Made by a program: the position numbers and the translations under genes. A stretch of DNA of 64,000 nucleotides from Gordonia polyisoprenivorans (GTDB lineage: Bacteria > Actinomycetota > Actinomycetes > Mycobacteriales > Mycobacteriaceae): assembly GCF_017654315.1 (NCBI RefSeq), contig NZ_CP072203.1, positions 682,001 to 746,000 on the forward strand, in the 5' to 3' direction. The notes beneath the pieces were generated by a model that did not search any database, had not been told where the DNA came from, and saw only the letters and a program-made list of their open reading frames with translations. Shown in pieces: positions 1 through 7,546 of this stretch (position 1 is its first letter; the number at the start of each line of letters is the position of its first letter).

Positions 1-394
1 GCCGATCAGTCCAGCGGACTGAGTGCCCTGTGGCGATCGGGAGGCGGGTGGATCGGCGGAGCCGACCCGCGTCGCGAGGGAGCGGTGATGGGGGATGGGG
101 CGCAGGTGAAGTAGGTAGCGCCGGCGAAAATCGATGGCCCGCAATATAGTCGTTAGCGGTTCACCGTTTCGTCGGCTCCCATCCTCGGGCGAGATCGGCA
201 GTTATCTTCGCGCAGCAATATCGTGTCGAGTGACGGTCGCGGAATAGTTAGGACGCGACGTCGATTCACGACGGCAATCCCATGGGCACCGGCAACCGGA
301 CGGGCAGGGTGAGGAACCTGCCCGGTGCTCATGCGCTGGCGTTGGTGCGGTTCAGCTTTCGAATCGAGCGATTAGTGTCGGCCGCGACCTGAAT
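1..394. other. Gene-poor stretch at window start
   Basis: No coding frame here looks real in length or composition. The only structure I can support is a hairpin at 301-324 just past the 3' end of the DUF3761 gene. The rest may be upstream or downstream sequence of a gene outside the window. Confidence 0.4.
301..324 (-). terminator. Hairpin 3' of the DUF3761 gene
   Basis: A perfect 8-bp stem CGGGCAGG / CCTGCCCG encloses an 8-nt loop about 70 bases past the stop of the minus-strand DUF3761 gene. There is no T tract, as is common for actinobacterial terminators, so the terminator role is inferred from position and stem only. Confidence 0.35.
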
Positions 395-760
395 CTAACT
401 GCTACCAAACAGCGCGCCGAGGCTGCCGTTTCCGTCTCCGCTGTTCGCGGGCCCGGCGATGCCCCCGTGCCGAGAGCACGCTCCCTGCCGATGTTGCGCG
501 TGGCTGTAGGTGCCGTCCTTGCATCGGAAGGTCGCACCGCCGGAGTTGCCGTCCGGAACGTGCACACATCGGCCATTGGAGTTGCGGTAGTAGCCAGATT
601 TGCAGCTCGTAGCCTTGGCCTGGCTGGCGCCGGGAAGCGTCTGGGCATGGGCTGCGCCGAGATCACTGACCAGTGCGGGGCCGGCCAAGACGCCAAGGGT
701 GAGGGCGATGGCTGCTGTCGCGCCCGCGAGAGCACGTCGAATGCTGTTCCTGTTCTGCAC
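395..760 (-). CDS. Secreted DUF3761-type protein
   Basis: Small exported protein of 121 residues; no biochemical role is known to me. Residues 1-39 form a Sec signal peptide: a basic start (RNSIRR), a hydrophobic Ala/Leu core and an AHA-Q cleavage site. The mature part holds four cysteines spaced as in DUF3761 proteins (CKSGYY, GRCVH, CKDGTYS and GACSRHGG), which probably form two disulfides outside the cell. The C-terminus is Gly/Ser rich. The start is a GTG at 760, chosen because it places the whole signal peptide in frame. The gene stands alone, with a hairpin after it and an operator-like inverted repeat at 908-925 upstream. Confidence 0.8.
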   Translation of the reverse strand: MQNRNSIRRALAGATAAIALTLGVLAGPALVSDLGAAHAQTLPGASQAKATSCKSGYYRNSNGRCVHVPDGNSGGATFRCKDGTYSHAQHRQGACSRHGGIAGPANSGDGNGSLGALFGSS

Positions 761-1314
761 CGATCAGGTGTATCAGTCTTCACACCCAAGGCTGGTATTT
801 CTGAACCAGATTCCACCGCTCGAGGGACACTCGACGACGAGCTTGGATAGCTGGCATCGGCAAGATTTCGGGAAGTGAGGATGGGTTATCAAAGAGCCGC
901 TGCATTGTGCATACTCCGGTATGCAGACGGTTGGCGGGAACGCGGAACTGCCGCCGCATCGTTCAGCGAGAAGTTCTGTGTGCCTGACGATTCAAAGATC
1001 GACGATCATGTGCCGAAATTCGCAAAGCGCCTGTTGAGCCGAAATGAGTGAGTGCCCGCGACCTCGAAGACCACTTGGCTGGACGCAAGAAAATGACCGG
1101 CTATTGGCACGAAACGGAGATAACCGGCGTCGCGTGCGCCCGGACCTGCGCTTGACGTCGATCGGCGCAAGGACCTGCGCCACCGACCGGACGGCCCGCT
1201 GGTTTAGTCTTTCTACAGATATGCCGAGCCCGCGCGCTTCAGGTGGTGAACTCGGTGTGGCGACGACGTCTCGATCGGCGGCGTCGCTGTTCATCGAAGG
1301 CGAAGGGGAACGTC
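761..1314. other. Intergenic region without a recognised gene
   Basis: About 550 bases between the divergent DUF3761 and MmpS-like genes. Open frames here have arginine-rich, shadow-like compositions and I do not support any. The only clear structure is the inverted repeat at 908-925. Confidence 0.4.
908..925. promoter_or_regulatory. Operator-like inverted repeat
   Basis: TGCATAC-TCCG-GTATGCA, perfect 7-bp arms with a 4-bp spacer, about 150 bases upstream of the DUF3761 start. The form fits a dimeric repressor site; no cognate regulator is adjacent. Confidence 0.35.
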
Positions 1315-1986
1315 ATGTCCGGCCCGCAGAATCCGTGGAACGACCCGAATCAGGGCCCGTCACAGTTCGACCAGCCGACGCAGCTGGGTCAGCCGGTGCA
1401 GCAACCCGGGTACTCCCAGCAGCCTGGATATTCGCAGCCGCCGGGCTATCAGCAACCCGGATACCCCGAGCAGGGATATGCGCAGCAGGGTTATCCGCAA
1501 CAGGGATATCCGGGATACGCGCAACCCGGTTACCAGCAGCCCGGGTATCCGCAACCCGGCCAGGGCGGTCCGGGCTTTCCGCCGCCGAAGAAGCGTCCGG
1601 TGTGGCCGTGGATTCTCGGTGGCGGAGTCACCCTCCTCATCGTTGTCGTGGTGGCGGTCGTCGCGCTGGTCGGCTTCGGCAAGAGTGTCGAGAACAAGGT
1701 CAATGGGCCGGTGACGGTGACCTACCAGGTCACCGGCGACGGGTCGAGCGCCTTCATCGCGTACATGACATCGGGTGGCACGGTCTCCGAGGCGCAGAGT
1801 GAGTCGGTGCCATGGACGATGGACGTCTCGTTCGCCGGCTCGCTCAAACCCGTGAGCCTGGCCGCCAGTAACGGCGTCGACGACTCGGGAAGCATCACCT
1901 GCACCATCAAAGAAGGCGGCAAAGTGATTGCCACCGACACGAAGTCGGGTGAGGGCGCCGTCGCCGCGTGTGGCGGCACCACCTAA
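1315..1986 (+). CDS. MmpS-like membrane-anchored protein with PGY repeats
   Basis: A 223-residue protein in three parts. Residues about 20-85 are a Pro/Gly/Tyr/Gln-rich tract of QPGY, QQGY and PGY repeats, expected to be disordered and cytoplasmic. Residues about 97-121 form one transmembrane helix (WPWILGG then a Val/Leu run). The remainder is an extracytoplasmic domain of MmpS type: VTYQVTGD, a PW motif after the central strand, and a [13 protein letters not shown] stretch ending in a cysteine. MmpS proteins partner MmpL/RND lipid transporters, but no mmpL lies nearby, so the role is open. The ATG at 1315 is preceded by a purine-rich AAGGGGAA. The gene is followed directly by a TATGAC-type palindrome shared with the convergent glycosylase gene. 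Confidence 0.75.
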   Translation: MSGPQNPWNDPNQGPSQFDQPTQLGQPVQQPGYSQQPGYSQPPGYQQPGYPEQGYAQQGYPQQGYPGYAQPGYQQPGYPQPGQGGPGFPPPKKRPVWPWILGGGVTLLIVVVVAVVALVGFGKSVENKVNGPVTVTYQVTGDGSSAFIAYMTSGGTVSEAQSESVPWTMDVSFAGSLKPVSLAASNGVDDSGSITCTIKEGGKVIATDTKSGEGAVAACGGTT

Positions 1987-1992
1987 ACCGCA

Positions 1993-2037
1993 TCAGTATG
2001 ACGTAACCCCCGGAATCCGGGCGCAGCGTCATATTGA
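1993..2037. repeat. TATGAC palindromic element, copy 1
   Basis: Inverted repeat with TATGACG at 1997-2003 and CGTCATA at 2027-2033, ATCA extending both arms, and an inner CCGGAATCCGG palindrome. It lies between two convergent genes and covers the stop codon of the minus-strand glycosylase. A related sequence is at 46843-46895. It may act as a bidirectional terminator or be a REP-like element. Confidence 0.55.
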
Positions 2038-2874
2038 TCGCCCGCCTTCGGCCCGCGCCCGCAGATACACCGACGCCCACGTCCGAAAAGGCTTCCACGC
2101 GTTCGCAATTTCGGCGAGTACGGCGTCGGGGCCGTACAACTGCGCCACCTCGGCGGTGAGGCGGCGTTCGTTGGCGGGCGCGTAATCGGGGGCGTTGGCA
2201 CCGCGCAGCACGATCAGTTCGGCGGCGAACGGCCCGATGCCCTTGATGCGTTGCACCTCGGTGATCGCGTCCTGCGGGTCCATCGCCCGCAGCGCGGCGG
2301 TGTCGAGTGCGCCCTGCTCGGCGGCGTCGGCGACAGCGTGGAGGTACTCGAGTTTGCGGCCGGGGAGGTCGATGTCGAGGTCGGCGAGTCGAGCCGGCGC
2401 AGGAAAGGCTCCGTCGTCACCGAAGCGGTCGGTGATGGCGGCACGGGTCGCCGCGGCCTGGGCGATGCGCACCCGCTGCGAGAGCACCGACCACGCGGCG
2501 GCCTCGTAGGCGGAGTGAAAACCGCAGGGCCGCAAACCCGGAAGCGCTCGCTGCGCGCGTCCGATCACCGGGTCACGCGCGCCGACGGCGGGCCACTGGC
2601 GGGCGTCGACGTCGAGGGCGAGGAAGCGTGCGGTCTGCTCGGCGGCCGCGTCGAGATCACCGTCGCCGCTCACTTCGATCTCCGCGGTCTGCTCACGCTG
2701 GGTCACGGTGACCCGTGCGGCCGACCAGTCGGCGTCGACCCGGAACACCGTCGACAACCGCCCCGACTCCTGCGTGCCGCGCAACGCGGAGGGGGTGAAT
2801 CCTTCCCAGAATTCACGGCTGGTGTCCAGCGACCAGGGGCCGAGCACTTCGCGGGTGATCGTCAGCCTGCTCAT
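2029..2874 (-). CDS. DNA-3-methyladenine glycosylase II-like (HhH-GPD) protein
   Basis: Base-excision repair glycosylase of the AlkA/HhH-GPD superfamily, 281 residues. Residues about 1-100 match the AlkA N-terminal region only loosely. The helix-hairpin-helix is clear near residue 215 (IKGIGPFAAELIVLRG), followed by the segment that carries the catalytic aspartate in AlkA. Here that segment reads PDYAPANERRL, so an acidic residue is present but appears to be Glu instead of Asp at the aligned position. The family removes alkylated bases by flipping them into an aromatic pocket; activity of this divergent member is inferred. The gene is convergent with the MmpS-like gene and has its own ATG start. 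Confidence 0.75.
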   Translation of the reverse strand: MSRLTITREVLGPWSLDTSREFWEGFTPSALRGTQESGRLSTVFRVDADWSAARVTVTQREQTAEIEVSGDGDLDAAAEQTARFLALDVDARQWPAVGARDPVIGRAQRALPGLRPCGFHSAYEAAAWSVLSQRVRIAQAAATRAAITDRFGDDGAFPAPARLADLDIDLPGRKLEYLHAVADAAEQGALDTAALRAMDPQDAITEVQRIKGIGPFAAELIVLRGANAPDYAPANERRLTAEVAQLYGPDAVLAEIANAWKPFRTWASVYLRARAEGGRSI

Positions 2875-2902
2875 GGTGCCTCCCTTGTCGGCGGCGAATT
2901 GT

Positions 2903-3364
2903 TCAGTGCGACTCCACTGTTCGCGCGAGAATCCCCAACGTGGCGCGCAGACCGGCCTCGGGGATGATCGGGAACCGGCCCTTGATGTCCTCGTTGGTCA
3001 CGCGACTCCAGTCGTAGTACGTGGTCACCCGCGTGCCGTCGTCGGTGGCCTCCAGGCGATAGCCATAACGGTGATCCAGCGGCGGGCGGACAGTGCCGGC
3101 GATCGTCCACTCGATCCACCGGTCCTGCTCGAAGCCGGTGATGATCACCCGCACGTCGTACTTGCCCATCGGAAGATCGTTGAGTGACTCGCGATCCATG
3201 TGCACGACGAACTCGTCCCCCACCGCCGACACCGGCGAGCCCTCGGCGCTCTGCAGCATCCCCGAACTGTCGATGGTGACGTGCCCGTCGGGCGAGGTGA
3301 GGACGGAAAAGATGGTTGCCGGATCGGCCTGGATCACGCGGCTGATCTCGAACTGCTCGGACAT
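2903..3364 (-). CDS. SRPBCC-family protein
   Basis: A 153-residue START/Bet v1-like (SRPBCC) protein: EISRVIQADPATIFSVLTSP at the N-terminus is the usual first strand and helix, and the C-terminal helix follows a WSRVTNEDIKGRFP turn. Such proteins bind hydrophobic ligands in a deep cavity; many are polyketide cyclase-like or unassigned. The ATG at 3364 is chosen because upstream in-frame codons are arginine-rich and lack family similarity. It lies 28 bases upstream of the glycosylase gene on the same strand and may be cotranscribed. No ligand can be proposed. Confidence 0.75.
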   Translation of the reverse strand: MSEQFEISRVIQADPATIFSVLTSPDGHVTIDSSGMLQSAEGSPVSAVGDEFVVHMDRESLNDLPMGKYDVRVIITGFEQDRWIEWTIAGTVRPPLDHRYGYRLEATDDGTRVTTYYDWSRVTNEDIKGRFPIIPEAGLRATLGILARTVESH

Positions 3365-3455
3365 GTAGTGCGCTCCCTGCGATCGACGACGTGGTAGGCC
3401 CAGGCTATGCCCACGCGGGCCGGTATGGGTCAGCCGGACCGCATCCGAGCGGCGA

Positions 3456-4535
3456 TCAGTCCCACTCCTCGAGCACCGAGTCGATACTCGAGGCACTCGC
3501 CTCCACCGGAGCTCGCGGTACCGATCGGGAGAATCGTGGTGCCGGAGCCGGCTGTACCCGTCCGCCGACCTCGACATAGCTCCTGCGTTCACGCGCATAA
3601 GGGTGCCGCGCGGCCTCGTCGAAATCGAGAACTGCTGTGACACAGGCATCGACGCCGTCGAAAGCAGATGTCCAGGCGGCACGGGTCGCGCACGCAAAGC
3701 GCGCGGCGAGCGCATCGCGCAGGACGGGCCAGTTCGCCCGATCCCACCGGTCGGGGAGGTCGCGGAGCTCGAGTACCTCGATCAGGTTGCGCCAGAATGG
3801 TTCTTCGAGGGCGCCGACGGCAACGTAGCCGTCGGCGCACGCGTAGGTGCAGTAGAAGGGCGCCGAACCGTCGAGCAGATTACCTGTCTCGCGCGGCGCC
3901 CATCGCCCCGCCGACTTCCACGACCACTGCAGCTGGGCGAGCACTCCGGCCCCGTCGGTCATAGCGGCGTCGACCACCTGGCCGCCGGACCGTTCCCGTT
4001 CGAACAAGGCCGCCAGCACCCCGACCACGAGGAACATCGAACCGCCGCCGAAGTCGGCGACCAGCGACAACGGTGGTACGGGCGGTGCGCCTGCGGGCCC
4101 CATGGCGTCCAGGATGCCGCTCATCGCAAGGTAATTGATGTCGTGCCCGACGACGTGTTGATACGAGCCGCCCTGACCCCAGCCGGTCATGCGAGCATAG
4201 ATCAGGTGCGGAGCGAACTCGAGAACCTCGTCAGGACCGAGGCCCAGCCGTTCCATCACACCAGGGCGAAAACCCTCGACGAGAATGTCGGCGTGCGAGA
4301 GGAGTTGTCGCAGTGCGCCGATGGTGTCGGGATCCTTGAGGTCTGCGTCGATGACGCGTCGTCCGCGCCACAGGCCTGCGTCGGCATCGGCGATGCCGTC
4401 CGGCCCCACGGTGCCGCCGGGCCGGCGGATCTGGACGACGTCGGCACCGAGATCGGCGAGCACCATGCACGCATGCGGGGTCGGGCCGAGACCGGCCATC
4501 TCGAGCACCCGAATGCCCTCCAGCGGTCCGCTCAC
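3456..4535 (-). CDS. Alpha-methylacyl-CoA racemase-like CoA transferase family III protein
   Basis: CaiB/BaiF (family III) enzyme of 359 residues, closest in motif to alpha-methylacyl-CoA racemases. The N-terminal part shows GIRVLEMAGLGPTP and LADLGADVVQI, the CoA-binding Rossmann half. GHDINYLAMSG contains the racemase catalytic His, VADFGGG the Asp, and APFYCTY...GALEEPF the substrate-side region with Glu. It would interconvert 2-methylacyl-CoA epimers so that branched side chains can enter beta-oxidation. The GTG at 4535 overlaps the TetR stop as GTGA, so it is translationally coupled and last in a four-gene operon with an acyl-CoA ligase. A plain CoA transferase is the alternative. Confidence 0.8.
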   Translation of the reverse strand: MSGPLEGIRVLEMAGLGPTPHACMVLADLGADVVQIRRPGGTVGPDGIADADAGLWRGRRVIDADLKDPDTIGALRQLLSHADILVEGFRPGVMERLGLGPDEVLEFAPHLIYARMTGWGQGGSYQHVVGHDINYLAMSGILDAMGPAGAPPVPPLSLVADFGGGSMFLVVGVLAALFERERSGGQVVDAAMTDGAGVLAQLQWSWKSAGRWAPRETGNLLDGSAPFYCTYACADGYVAVGALEEPFWRNLIEVLELRDLPDRWDRANWPVLRDALAARFACATRAAWTSAFDGVDACVTAVLDFDEAARHPYARERRSYVEVGGRVQPAPAPRFSRSVPRAPVEASASSIDSVLEEWD

Positions 4536-5170
4536 GGGTCGTCCTGGGGCGCATGGAGAATCCCGCGAATGGTGAAATCGGTGTAGTCGGCGACGAGTTG
4601 ATCGACGTCGTGATTGTCGCGCAGCCACCAGCTGATGCCGTTCATCACATCGAGCACGGCGATCGCCGCCTGTGCGGCGTCGCGAACCTCGAACTGACCG
4701 GCCCGCGCGCCGGCCGCGATGACGTCCCGCACACGCCGCTGGTAGTACTTTCGATAATCGGTGACGATGGCGCGATGCTCGGGCAACAGGGCCGACAACT
4801 CCCGCAGCGACACAAGGTGTTCCACGCGGTGCGCGGCGAGGTGCCGGATGTGGATCTCGACGAGCGCGGTCAGCCGCTGCACCGGTGTGCCGTCTCCGTC
4901 GAGGACCTGCAGATGCACCTGTGGATCACGGGTCATCTGGAGCGCGATCTCGTAGAGGATCTCCTCCTTGGAATGAAAGTGGTTGTACAGACTCGCACCT
5001 TTGATACCGACGGCCTCGGCGATGTCACGCATCCCGGCATTGCTGTAGCCGTGATCGGCAAAGTAGGCGGCGGCGGTGGCGACGATCTCGTCGCGTCGCA
5101 GCCGAGGACGAGCGGGGGTCTCGCCCGGACGGTCGGGGTCGAGCGGGGTGACGTCGCCCACGTCGCTCAA
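4532..5170 (-). CDS. TetR-family transcriptional regulator
   Basis: A 212-residue repressor. The N-terminal helix-turn-helix is typical (RDEIVATAAAYFADHGY, MRDIAEAVGIKGASLYNHF, SKEEILYEI); the C-terminal half is a helical ligand domain like those of acyl-CoA-responsive regulators. It sits third in the operon, after the acyl-CoA ligase, and its TTG start at 5170 overlaps the ligase stop as TTGA. It is the obvious candidate to bind the two related inverted repeats at 7428-7441 and 7523-7540, repressing both this operon and the divergent monooxygenase until an acyl-CoA intermediate accumulates. The ligand is inference. Confidence 0.85.
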   Translation of the reverse strand: MSDVGDVTPLDPDRPGETPARPRLRRDEIVATAAAYFADHGYSNAGMRDIAEAVGIKGASLYNHFHSKEEILYEIALQMTRDPQVHLQVLDGDGTPVQRLTALVEIHIRHLAAHRVEHLVSLRELSALLPEHRAIVTDYRKYYQRRVRDVIAAGARAGQFEVRDAAQAAIAVLDVMNGISWWLRDNHDVDQLVADYTDFTIRGILHAPQDDP

Positions 5171-6768
5171 CTCTTCCCGTACTGACGTCGGAGTTCACGT
5201 TTGAGGAGTTTTCCCTGCGGATCGGTCGGCAGGTCGGTCACGAGGTGAATCACCTTGGGTACCTTGAACCCTGCGAGGTCCGCGCGGCAGTGCTGACGCA
5301 GTTCCTCGGCGGTGACGCCGGCATCGTCCTGGAGAACGACGAACGCGGTGACCGCCTCCGACCAGTAGTCGTCCGGTAGTCCCACGACCGCTGCGCGTTG
5401 AACCCCGGGATGCTGTTGCAACACCCGCTCGACCTCCTGCGACGACACGTTGAACCCGCCGGTCTTGATCATGTCCTTGCGGCGATCCCGGAAGAACAGG
5501 TTACCGTCATCGTCGACGCGCACGATATCGCCGGTGTGTACCCAGCCGTCCTCGAACACGGCGGCGGTGCGTTCGGGGTCCTTGAAATATCCGAGCATCA
5601 CCGAGGGTGTGCGGCAGAGGAGTTCACCCTCCTCGGCATCGTCCCCGTTACCGTCGACCACCCTGATCTCCAGATGTCCAACGGGTTTGCCGATCCAGGT
5701 CGGGTCGTGATCGGGGACGTCACGCAGTTCTTTGAACCAGCCCACCGACCCCAGTTGGGTCAGTTCGGACTGGCCCCAGTAGGTGCCCCACACCGACTCC
5801 GGGGACGCCTGCGCCCACGCGTCGACGGCGAACGGCGAGACCTGGCCGCCGTAGGTGAGGCAACGCCGCACCGTGCCGACGGTGTCGGCACCGAAGTCGG
5901 CGTGATTGGCCAGGGCGATGTAGAAGGTCGGGGTCTGCGCGATCACCGAGATTTGTTCGTCCCGAATGATTCTCAACGACTCGCCGGGGTCCACCGACGG
6001 CGGCAGCACCAGCGTGGCGCCCAGCAGGGTGAGCGACGTCAGTGAGCCGATACCGGCGATGGTGTGGAAGGGCATGACGTAGAGCCACACGTCGTCGGGC
6101 AGACACCGAAGCCCCCAGGTGTAGGCGGGTGCGGTGGAGATCAGGTAGTTGCGGTGGGGGATCACCACGCCCTTGGGCGCCGACTCGGTGCCGCTGGTAT
6201 AGACGATCATCGCGATGTCGTGCTCGTCGACATCGGCGTCGGGGTCGACGTCGGACGCCGCGGCCAGCGCTGCGTCGAAGGAGGTCCACGCAGGGTTCGG
6301 CGGATCACCGATGACGATGACCGCGGCGCCGCACTTCTCGGCGATCGGCGCGGCGAGCTCGGCGTTCTCGGCGGCGACCACCAGTACCGTCGGCTCGAGA
6401 TGTTCGATCTGCTGGGCGATTTCGCGCGCCCCGAACAGCGGGCTGAGCCCCGAATAGTAAGCGCCGATCTTGAGCGCGCCGTAGTAGGCGATGATGTTCT
6501 CGACCCGGTTGCGGCCCATCACCGCGATCCCGTCGCCCCTGCCGACACCGGCGGTGCGCAGCGCGTGCGCGAAGCGGTTGGCCGACGCGTTGAGCTCTCG
6601 GTAGGTGGTGGCGGTGCGTGTGCCGTCGGCGGTATAGGAGATGATCGCCGCCTTGTTCGGCTGGGAACGGGCGAGTCGTCTGAGATGATCACCGATCGTC
6701 GCCCGTCCGAGCGGGGACCGTTGGGTCGCGGTCAATCCGCGGGTGAGATCCTCGGTGCCGGCGGTCAC
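5167..6768 (-). CDS. Acyl-CoA ligase (AMP-binding, FadD-like)
   Basis: ANL-superfamily adenylating enzyme, 533 residues. The ATP-binding P-loop is IVYTSGTESAPKGV near residue 175, where the usual GTTG is GTES. The hinge region is HTGDIVRVDDDGNLFFRDRRKDMIKTGG, and the C-terminal lysine segment is DPQGKLLKREL. It would activate a carboxylic acid to the acyl-CoA using ATP. The GTG at 6768 overlaps the nitroreductase stop as GTGA, so a longer upstream start is rejected. With the racemase-like enzyme and the divergent Baeyer-Villiger monooxygenase it suggests that a ketone is oxidised to an ester and the released acid is taken to CoA level. Confidence 0.85.
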   Translation of the reverse strand: MTAGTEDLTRGLTATQRSPLGRATIGDHLRRLARSQPNKAAIISYTADGTRTATTYRELNASANRFAHALRTAGVGRGDGIAVMGRNRVENIIAYYGALKIGAYYSGLSPLFGAREIAQQIEHLEPTVLVVAAENAELAAPIAEKCGAAVIVIGDPPNPAWTSFDAALAAASDVDPDADVDEHDIAMIVYTSGTESAPKGVVIPHRNYLISTAPAYTWGLRCLPDDVWLYVMPFHTIAGIGSLTSLTLLGATLVLPPSVDPGESLRIIRDEQISVIAQTPTFYIALANHADFGADTVGTVRRCLTYGGQVSPFAVDAWAQASPESVWGTYWGQSELTQLGSVGWFKELRDVPDHDPTWIGKPVGHLEIRVVDGNGDDAEEGELLCRTPSVMLGYFKDPERTAAVFEDGWVHTGDIVRVDDDGNLFFRDRRKDMIKTGGFNVSSQEVERVLQQHPGVQRAAVVGLPDDYWSEAVTAFVVLQDDAGVTAEELRQHCRADLAGFKVPKVIHLVTDLPTDPQGKLLKRELRRQYGKS

Positions 6769-7403
6769 GTGAACATCGGGGCGTCGAAGCGGTCGAGGAA
6801 CGCGATCTCCTCGACCGGAGTGCGAGTGAGTTTGCGCGGGAATCCGTCTCGTGGATAACCGACGGCGACATGCGCCGCGGTGAGGAATCCGTCTGGGATG
6901 TGCAGCAGCTCCTTGACCGCGGGCTCCTCGGCACAGAGCAGGGTGGTGAGCGCGCTGGCAATGCCTTGCTCCCGCAGGGCAAGCGTCAGATTCTGCACCG
7001 TCGGGTAGATCGACGCGCCGCCAACGACACTGAGACGATCGAGTGCGTTGTCGGTCGGGTGGAGCCCTTCGACCTCTGCGCACACGACGACCAGGACGGG
7101 CACCTCACCGAGATGGTGGGCGAAGTAGTTGGCGCTCTCGACGGTGGCGGGCACCGCACCGACTGCTTTGCTGCCTTCGATGACCGCCGCGTAGTAGGCC
7201 TCCCAGTACGGCAGGTACAGCTCGGCGAGACGCTGCTTGACGACATCGTCGCGGACGATGACCCAGCGCACCGGCTGACGGTTACCGCCCTGCGGGCCGA
7301 ACCGGGCGTGATCGAGCGCCTGGTACAGCACGTCGTCCTCGACGTACTTATCGCTGAAGTAGCGGCAGGTTCCTGTTGAGCGCATCGCTTCGCTGAGTTC
7401 CAT
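6765..7403 (-). CDS. Nitroreductase-family FMN protein
   Basis: A 212-residue member of the nitroreductase/FMN fold: STGTCRYFSD at the N-terminus and PQGGNRQPVRWVIV (FMN phosphate region) in the first third, with a central YPTVQNLTLALREQGIAS and a C-terminal HVAVGYPRDGFPRK. Family members reduce nitroaromatics, enones or quinones with NAD(P)H, but many are catabolic reductases with unknown substrates. It is first in the four-gene operon, so its leader carries the inverted repeat at 7428-7441. An enone reductase role preparing a substrate for the neighbouring monooxygenase is possible but not shown. Confidence 0.8.
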   Translation of the reverse strand: MELSEAMRSTGTCRYFSDKYVEDDVLYQALDHARFGPQGGNRQPVRWVIVRDDVVKQRLAELYLPYWEAYYAAVIEGSKAVGAVPATVESANYFAHHLGEVPVLVVVCAEVEGLHPTDNALDRLSVVGGASIYPTVQNLTLALREQGIASALTTLLCAEEPAVKELLHIPDGFLTAAHVAVGYPRDGFPRKLTRTPVEEIAFLDRFDAPMFT

Positions 7404-7427
7404 CGTGACTCCTGTTCAGGTGATCCA

Positions 7428-7441
7428 CTAACCGCAGTTAG
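7428..7441. promoter_or_regulatory. Putative TetR operator O1
   Basis: CTAAC-CGCA-GTTAG, 25 bases upstream of the nitroreductase start. It shares the CTAACnnnnGTTAG core with a second site beside the divergent gene, which suggests one regulator controls both directions. Confidence 0.6.
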
Positions 7442-7522
7442 CATGATGTGGATCACGGTTACATGAGCAAGGGAGGCTGTCAAGAGCCATTTGCTTGACT
7501 TGCACGGGCCTTGACCGAACGT

Positions 7523-7540
7523 AACTAACAATGGTTAGTT
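7523..7540. promoter_or_regulatory. Putative TetR operator O2
   Basis: AACTAAC-AATG-GTTAGTT, perfect 7-bp arms ending 6 bases before the ATG of the HAPMO-like gene. It occupies the place where a Shine-Dalgarno sequence would lie, so binding would block initiation and the transcript may be leaderless. Confidence 0.65.
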
Positions 7541-7546
7541 GATGGC

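Noticed and set aside
1044..1802. 252-codon plus-strand frame overlapping the MmpS-like gene
   Set aside because: Arg/Ala-rich shadow in another frame of the PGY-repeat gene; no ribosome site or domain.
6769..7083. 5' extension of the acyl-CoA ligase frame into the nitroreductase gene
   Set aside because: The extension is arginine-rich and runs antisense to nothing useful; the GTG in the 4-bp overlap fits the ligase N-terminus.
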